NCBI RefSeq assembly: GCF_901000735.1
Contig: NC_081542.1
Span: forward strand, 25,497,093-25,561,092
DNA: 64,000 nucleotides
From: Corylus avellana
Taxonomy: Eukaryota; Streptophyta; Magnoliopsida; Fagales; Betulaceae
Direction: 5' to 3'
Shown: in pieces, positions 58,406 through 64,000 of the stretch
How the letters are laid out: each line of letters opens with the position of its first letter
Position numbering within the stretch: the first letter of the stretch is position 1
Program-made: the position numbers and the translations under genes
The notes under the pieces: generated by a model
What the model was told of the DNA's origin: nothing
The model's database searches: none
What the model saw: the letters and a program-made list of their open reading frames with translations, nothing else

Positions 58406-58930
58406 TGTTATGCGTGCCTTGAAAGTTATGGTGGGACCCAACCGGTTTTGGTTTGTTTACAAGTTTGTCTTGTACTTGGATTCCTTCTTCTAGTTGGAGT
58501 TGGAATGCTTGTCCCACACTTATTGGGATTCCTCTTGGCTCTTGGAGATTTCCACCGACTTTGCCTAGTATATAAAGGCATGAGCTCCTTATGTTTTTGT
58601 GTGCCGAAAGCAATTGAGAGAAAGAAAAGGTGAGAGCAAGAAAAATAGAGAGTTTGTTTTTCCCTTTTTGTTATTATTCTCCTTTGGGCAAAGTGAGAAT
58701 TGGGTGTATTTGGGGCTTTAGGTTTGAGTGGTTTTCTCACCCTGTTACTCTTTTGTACTCATCTTTTGATAGTGAATTTTCTCTGGGTCGTCTCTGCCAG
58801 TGGATGTAGGCTTGTTAAGCCGAACCACTTAAATCTTTATGTCGTGTGTGATTGCTTATCTTTATTATTCCGCATTCTTTTTATTTTTCACATCTCATGG
58901 GTCTTGGGAAATAGGATTAATTTCCTAACA
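58406..58930 (+). repeat. 3' LTR of copia B (525 bp), different U3 type
   Basis: Starts TGTTATGCGTGCC and ends TTTCCTAACA. R-U5 matches the 5' LTR, but the first about 230 bp (U3) do not, apart from GTTATGGTGGGACCCA-like scraps. Confidence 0.9.
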
Positions 58931-59671
58931 CCTCAATGTTTAGGGAACTTGAGCAAAGATGATAATGGCGGAGCGGACTATGAAGAACAAATGTTGTTGG
59001 TTTCTAATGGAAGAGAAAATCTATATGGTGGTTCTATTATTGGTCTAGTCTATTCTTTAGACCTTTTGAGTAACAATTTATCATAAGAAATACCTAATAA
59101 TATTACAACCATCTCAAAATTGATCAATATGAATTTATCAATGAATCATCTGTCTGGAGGTATTCTTGAAAAAATTGGGAATTTACACATGTTAGAATCA
59201 ATTCACCTCTCAATGAATGAGCTTTATGGTCATATCCCTAAAAGCATGTCTTCGTTGAGCTTCTTAAATCTCTTGAATTTGTCATTCAACAACTTGTCTG
59301 GAAAAATTTCAAGCGGGAATCAATTTCAAACGCTTAATGACTCTTCTATCTTCGAAGGTAACTCTTTACTCTGTAGGCCTCCTCTTTCAACCAAGTGTTC
59401 AGAGGATAAAACTAAATCTAGAGTAACGCCAAATGGTGGTAACAGAATAGCCAACAAAAATGGAAGGGAAATTGAGTCCTTCTCGTTCTACATTAGCTTG
59501 GCGGCTGGGTTTATTGTTGGGTTTTGGAGAATTTGTGGTACACTAATTATCAAAACATCATGGAGACAAGCTTACTTTCAAAGCTTTGATAATTTGAAAG
59601 ACACGATTGTTGTGGTCGTTAACGTCAAAATTGTTCGCTTGCGAAAGAAGGTCAAGTTGGAGAGAAGTTGA
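58931..59671 (+). pseudogene. LRR receptor-like protein (RLP) C-terminal pseudogene
   Basis: Starting exactly at the LTR border, the frame reads PQCLGNLS, then leucine-rich repeats (ITTISKLINMNLSMNHLSG, SFLNLLNLSFNNLSG). The domain typical of RLP/EIX-type immune receptors follows: NQFQTLNDSSIFEGNSLLC, an acidic-polar stretch, a transmembrane segment (FYISLAAGFIVGFW) and the short basic tail. A TAA at 59084-59086 replaces a Gly codon in LSGEIP, and the N-terminal repeats are missing. Non-functional. Confidence 0.88.
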
Positions 59672-60147
59672 GGCTTTGGGCATTGGTGCTTTTCTTAATA
59701 TGCATTATTTATGTTTTGTAAGTTTTTCATGTTGTTGTAATAACGTATGCTCCAATCTTCACTTGTTAATGTCATATATATATGAATTTTTTTACGATTG
59801 TGCGGGCCATTATTTCTTTTATTGCATCTTATTTTCCAATAACCATTAATTTGTTCATCTAATACCATTATATTCTCATTCTCGATTTAACTATTTTAGG
59901 GTTATAATTACCATGCATCTTTCTTAATATTAGCTTACCGAAACTAATTAATATTGTAATCCAGAAAATGATGTGCTATATATAAACTGATGCATGAGCT
60001 CCACGCTTGCTTCAACTTTAAAAACTCATTCCTTTCCAGTATTTTCAAACGAGAAAAAGTTATCTATTGTTTTTCTTTCACTACTTAACAGTTACTGGAT
60101 TGGCACATCAACAATATATATTTTCTTTCCAGATCGAGAAAATGTTG
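59672..60147. other. RLP 3' flank, no gene
   Basis: AT-rich sequence between the RLP pseudogene and the LTR element. Nothing else recognised. Confidence 0.55.
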
Positions 60148-61041
60148 TGTTAGTTCTTGTGTTGGCTTAATTCAGTTCCAAAATGCAGAGGCTACTGTTC
60201 ACGAGCTCAAACACTGATGTAGAATGCTCAGAATCCAATCTCCACCGTTCATAATGTAGATTCATGTGTTATGAACGTCTCTGCAAAATTTCAGCTCAAT
60301 CGGACCACAAACGCCCATCGATCAGGGCTGTTGATCAAGACTGGACAGCATTTCCAGAATGCTGTTTCACCCATGTCCGGACATGCCTTCCCCGGGTCCG
60401 GACCTCATTTCCAGAAACTCAAATTTTGCTCCGCAAAGCCGTGTCCGGACAGCCCATTAACATGTCCGGACACCCCGTAAGTTTGAGGCCCAAAAACGTG
60501 ATTTTAAGTGGTTTAAGTCTAGGGTTTTGTCGGGGGTATATATACATCATTATAGAAGATAGAAGTAAGAATTTTCACCCCCAGAGAGTTCGTCGGAGGC
60601 TGTGCTAAGAGAGATCAAATGTGGTGAGCGTTAAAGTGAATCTCTTAGAGGTTTAATTATTCCTTTGATAAATCTACGGTTGAGAAGTCTATCGGAAGGG
60701 TCCGGTAAAGGAGAATCACGTTGAAGAAGATTGTGAGTAAGGAGACGAGTTGTAGGCTTGTCGATCTTACAGAGCCAAGGTCTTGCAAAGGGTTGTAAGT
60801 GTTCCTAGTGTCTGTAATCTCTGGATAATCTTTTGATAGTGATTTCCTGGGTTTGGCTGCCCCGAAGAGGTTTTACTTTTAGATCGGTTTCTAAAAGGTT
60901 TCCTCTTCGTCACCAAAATATCTGTGTCTGCCTCTTTATTGTTTTATATATTTTGGGTGATTGAATTGTTTATTGCTTCATAATATTAATTCCGCATAAA
61001 TTGTGATAAACAAGTTTTTGGAGTCGGCATAGCGTTTTTCA
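60148..61041 (+). repeat. 5' LTR of the Sirevirus-like element
   Basis: The first 255 bp match 63745-64000 with few changes. It contains GTCCGGACA palindromes. The 115-codon frame inside is incidental. Confidence 0.85.
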
Positions 61042-61111
61042 ATTGGTATCAAAGCAGGTTCACTCTGTTTGGATTAAATTCTTGAGTGAGATCTGTTGAC
61101 TCCTGTTTGCT

Positions 61112-62092
61112 ATGAATACTTCTCAAGGGGAATATGATCTTATAAATTCCTTCAACAATTTGTTGGAAAAATTCACTCTTTTGAGACATCAATACACAAA
61201 TTGTTTGGGGGATTTTCAAGATCTTAAACATGTGAATGAATCTATTGTTAATGAATTGTCTGAATCACATGTCCTAATTGATTCTTTGAAATCTGATAGA
61301 GAATCTTTGGCGAATGATTTGTCTAAATCACATATCTTGATTGATTCTTTGAAATCTGAGATTTCTGTGCTTGTTGAAAAGTCTTTATCACTTGAGAATG
61401 AATTGAATGTTTCTAAGGAACTCTCACGAAATTTCTCTAGTGATAATTTGAAAAGTTTTCTTTGTACTAAAGAATTTGTTCCTAACAAGCCTAGTATGAT
61501 TGTTGATAATGTTGGTGCATCTACTTCACATGTTTCTAATGAGTCCTTGAATGTTGAGCCTGTGAATGTTAAAGAAACCAAGGCTAATTTTTCTAAGACT
61601 CCTTCAGTTAAACAAACTCAAGGTAAGTTTTTTCCTACATGCCATCATTGTGGGATTGTTGGTCACATTAGACCAAACTGTTGGAAATTCAAAGCTACTC
61701 CAAAGAAAGAAAATCATGCAGCTGCTCCGACTCTCCATGGTAAGAAAGGTAAGAAAATTTATGTTAAGCATCATGCATCTTACCCTAAGCTTAGAGTCAT
61801 GCATCCTCATAGAAAATTACCTTCTAAAAGGTTTGTGCCCACTTGTCATCATTGTGGAAAGGTTGGTCATATTCGACCAAAGTGTTTTGATTTGAAATCC
61901 CATAAGCATAAAAGTGAAAATTCCTATTCTAGGAAAGAAAGTGAGGGTTTGGTCATAATGATTAGAGAAGTGCTATCTAGGCTAGATAAGTTTGAGCAAA
62001 GTCATAAGTCTAGACCTAAGATTTCTCAAGTGTGGGTTAGGAAGGATGATACCATGCACCCATTGAAGGGGAGTGGTAGTGATCTCACCTAA
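61112..62092 (+). CDS. Gag-like protein, Sirevirus type
   Basis: A 326-residue intact frame. The N-terminal part is rich in repeated SHVLIDSLKSD/SHILIDSLKSE units of coiled-coil character. Two CCHC knuckles follow (CHHCGIVGHIRPNC and CHHCGKVGHIRPKC), which bind RNA in retroelement capsids. The frame starts at the first Met after the PBS. It is shorter than typical gag, and no pol follows, so the element is non-autonomous. Confidence 0.85.
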   Translation: MNTSQGEYDLINSFNNLLEKFTLLRHQYTNCLGDFQDLKHVNESIVNELSESHVLIDSLKSDRESLANDLSKSHILIDSLKSEISVLVEKSLSLENELNVSKELSRNFSSDNLKSFLCTKEFVPNKPSMIVDNVGASTSHVSNESLNVEPVNVKETKANFSKTPSVKQTQGKFFPTCHHCGIVGHIRPNCWKFKATPKKENHAAAPTLHGKKGKKIYVKHHASYPKLRVMHPHRKLPSKRFVPTCHHCGKVGHIRPKCFDLKSHKHKSENSYSRKESEGLVIMIREVLSRLDKFEQSHKSRPKISQVWVRKDDTMHPLKGSGSDLT

Positions 62093-63744
62093 AGTTAGGT
62101 GAGTCAATAACATGCCTAGGATTGATTGTTTTGCTTATTTTGTAATATCCTAGAGCATGTTGTTTTTTTTTTGCATTGCATTTTTTTTTGTTTTTGCTTT
62201 ATTGTTTATGCACTGCATTGTTTTTGTTGTTACACTTTCTGTATGAAGAGTATATACATGATTGTTTTGAGATTCATGTTTTGAGGCATATTCATAAAGG
62301 ATTTTTCAAGAAATTCATATATCATGATCTTTGAAAAGCTTATAAATGAGATGTTGTGTGCGGACCACCAAGATTTTTGTCTACTTGCTAATCAAATGTT
62401 CAGGAATGTGTAATGTCTTGTGAAGACCTAGAAGTAGTTATTAAACCAAATCATTATTTTGTAGTGGGACCTATAAGATGTGATGAAAGTTTAATGCTAA
62501 AGGACATTCATGTCTTGCCTGTTGTAATCTCAATTCAAGCATGTTGTCTTGTTTTGCATTGCATTTTTCTTTGTTTTGCATTTGTTTTTCTTTTGTGTGC
62601 ATTTCTTTTATGAAAAATTTCAAAAAGACAAAAATATGTTACTTTGATTGTTTCCTTTTCTTTCTTTTGTCTTATGCACCAAGATAGTCCATTAATTTCT
62701 CATGTTGCTTTTTATGGATTTAATTCCTTACATCTTGGAATGTTCTTAATATGCATGAGATGAAAATTTGTGTCAATGGACTTGTTTTTGTGGTTACCTA
62801 AAGCCTAAGCTTATGTGGTACATTTTGCCTATGCTTTATCTTTTGTGCACATTTAAGCTTAAATTGAGGTTTTGTTTCACTTTATTTATGAGGTCTGTTA
62901 GGTAACCATATGAGGTTTTTGACTAGTCATATTTTTCAAATTGACCATATGCTAGTTGAACCTAGGGCTTAAAAATTCCTGCTTTCTCTTTTGTGATAAG
63001 CACCAAAAGTTTAAGGACACTTTCTCAAAGAGAAAAATAAACAAAATAGTGAAACAAATAAAATCAAAAGATCATATTCAAAAAGGAATTTATTTCACTG
63101 TGTCAAACTTGTGCAAAATATTTTACAAAGAGAATTGTATAGGATGAGAGTGGCTAGGCCCTAGTATGATAAGGTTTGACTTTTGATTTGATATACTTGT
63201 CAAAACCTCATGGTGGTGAAACTTTCTCCTCATTTTGTAAATTGAAATTTTTTTCTCTTTGGATGGCTTACCCACACACCACACAAGCATAGGTTGAATG
63301 AAACATTTTCTTGGCTTGGGTTAAGCAATATGAGTTTCTAGCCATTTCTAGTATCATGTATGTTTTGCATATTTGGAGCATGTTTGGGATATTCATTGTG
63401 CAATACATGAGTCATTAATGTGTTATCATTTGTGTTCATTTGACTTTTGAGGGGGAGAAACATGTTTCGCATTTTTTAGCTTCTTGTTGATTATTGAGTC
63501 ATATGTTGAGGGGGAGTTTTTGGTGATGTGTGTTCATGATCTTGCATTCTACGTCATTTTTTTGTGATCATGAGTTTTATTTCTGTATTCCTGTTCCACA
63601 TATGCCTTAATATATTTTGTGAAGTGTTTCAGAAAATATGAAGACCTTTTGTCATTCTGTGACAAAAAGGGGGAGTAAATATGGGGAGATGATGGGATTG
63701 GCTCTACATTTTGGTTTTGTCACTGAATTGCCAAATGGGGAGTT
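62093..63744 (+). other. Non-coding part of the Sirevirus-like element
   Basis: No frame resembling pol or envelope is seen. The purine tracts near 63450, 63505, 63667 and 63734 are the only clear signals. Confidence 0.7.
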
Positions 63745-64000
63745 TGTTAGTTTTTGTGTTGGCTTAATTCAGTTCCAAAATGCATATGCTACTGTTCACG
63801 GCTCAAACACTAATATAGAATGCTCAGAATCCAATCTCCACCGTTCATAATGTAGATTCATGTGTTATGAACGTCCCTGCAAAATTTCAGCTCAATCGGA
63901 CCACAAATGCCCATCGATCGGGGCTGTTGATCAAGACTGGACAGCATTTCCAGAATGCTGTTTCACCCATGTCCGGACATGCCTTCCCCGGGTCCGGCCC
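63745..64000 (+). repeat. 3' LTR, truncated by window end
   Basis: Begins TGTTAGTTTTTGTGTTGG after the last purine tract, and matches 60148 onward to the edge. Confidence 0.9.

Larger units (their letters stand above)
53767..58930 (+). mobile_element. Ty1/copia element B, nearly complete
   Basis: The order is 5' LTR 53767-54375, PBS TGGTATCAGAGC at 54378, gag from 54410, protease, integrase, reverse transcriptase, RNase H to 58338, purine tract AAGTGGGAGAT at about 58395-58405, 3' LTR 58406-58930. The gag-pol order and YVDD motif place it in Ty1/copia. There are three breaks: a 1-bp loss near 54690, TGA at 55417-55419 and TAG at 58120-58122. The flanks ACTCG and CCTCA do not form a clean target duplication. 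Confidence 0.93.
60148..64000 (+). mobile_element. Sirevirus-like copia element with gag only (3' LTR incomplete)
   Basis: 5' LTR 60148-61041 (about 894 bp, TGTTAG...TTTTTCA, TATA-like TATATATAC at 60537). The PBS TGGTATCAAAGCAGG follows at 61044. One gag frame is present, then about 1.65 kb with no protein, then the 3' LTR from 63745, cut by the window end. Upstream of it are four purine tracts (GAGGGGGAG twice, AAAGGGGGAG, AATGGGGAG). The multiple tracts and gag type are typical of Sireviruses. No protease, integrase or reverse transcriptase remains. Confidence 0.85.

Noticed and set aside
60264..60608. 114-codon frame
   Set aside because: It lies inside the 5' LTR and the same sequence recurs in the 3' LTR.

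Overview
This is nuclear DNA of a flowering plant, almost certainly a woody eudicot (rosid-like). The evidence is AT-rich intergenic DNA, spliced genes with plant-type GT-AG introns, plant-only families (UGT85 glycosyltransferase, CHX cation/H+ exchanger, PPR and LRR receptor-like protein remnants, a nuclear gene for a plastid Ycf23/DUF561 protein) and a dense layer of plant transposons. I cannot name the species. Three N runs (686-785, 22654-22699, 41352-41451) mark assembly gaps.

Layout. 1-685: 3' flank and last 52 codons of a UGT85-like gene, cut by a gap. 786-2086: 3' half of a small LTR element. 2268-2974 (-): first two exons of a Ycf23-like gene, with later exons missing. 4683-9697 (+): an intact four-exon CHX antiporter gene. 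9698-20379: a patchwork of duplicated CHX 3' and UGT 3' flanks carrying two solo LTRs with target-site duplications, MITEs, a 332-bp-arm inverted repeat and several perfect hairpins. 20380-21901 (-): the intact two-exon UGT85 gene. 22335-31497: MULE-like MITEs, one hosting a gene-less LTR element with a perfect TSD, then a LINE with an intact 1372-codon ORF2. 33562-34365 (-): a truncated UGT85 pseudogene. 34936-41351 (-): a decayed Ty1/copia element split by a Gypsy-type LTR. 41452-51170: a tandem array of small secreted-peptide-like genes (three intact two-exon copies plus the 3' remnant of a fourth) interleaved with two PPR pseudogenes. 53767-58930 (+): a nearly complete copia element of the same family with mismatched LTRs, abutting an LRR-RLP pseudogene. 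60148-64000: a Sirevirus-like element with gag only, whose 3' LTR runs off the window.

How it fits together. The working host genes are the CHX transporter, the UGT85 and the peptide genes. CHX and UGT belong to one duplicated unit: CHX tail sequence is fused directly to UGT 3' flank at 13849/13850, and three UGT copies lie in the same orientation. The peptide genes were duplicated together with a PPR gene that has since decayed. The best candidate for an undescribed system is the 45.6-51.2 kb family. Its members share a signal peptide, a conserved exon-2 start and a proline-rich motif near the C-terminus that I cannot place in a named plant peptide-hormone family, although it resembles CLE/IDA/PIP cores.
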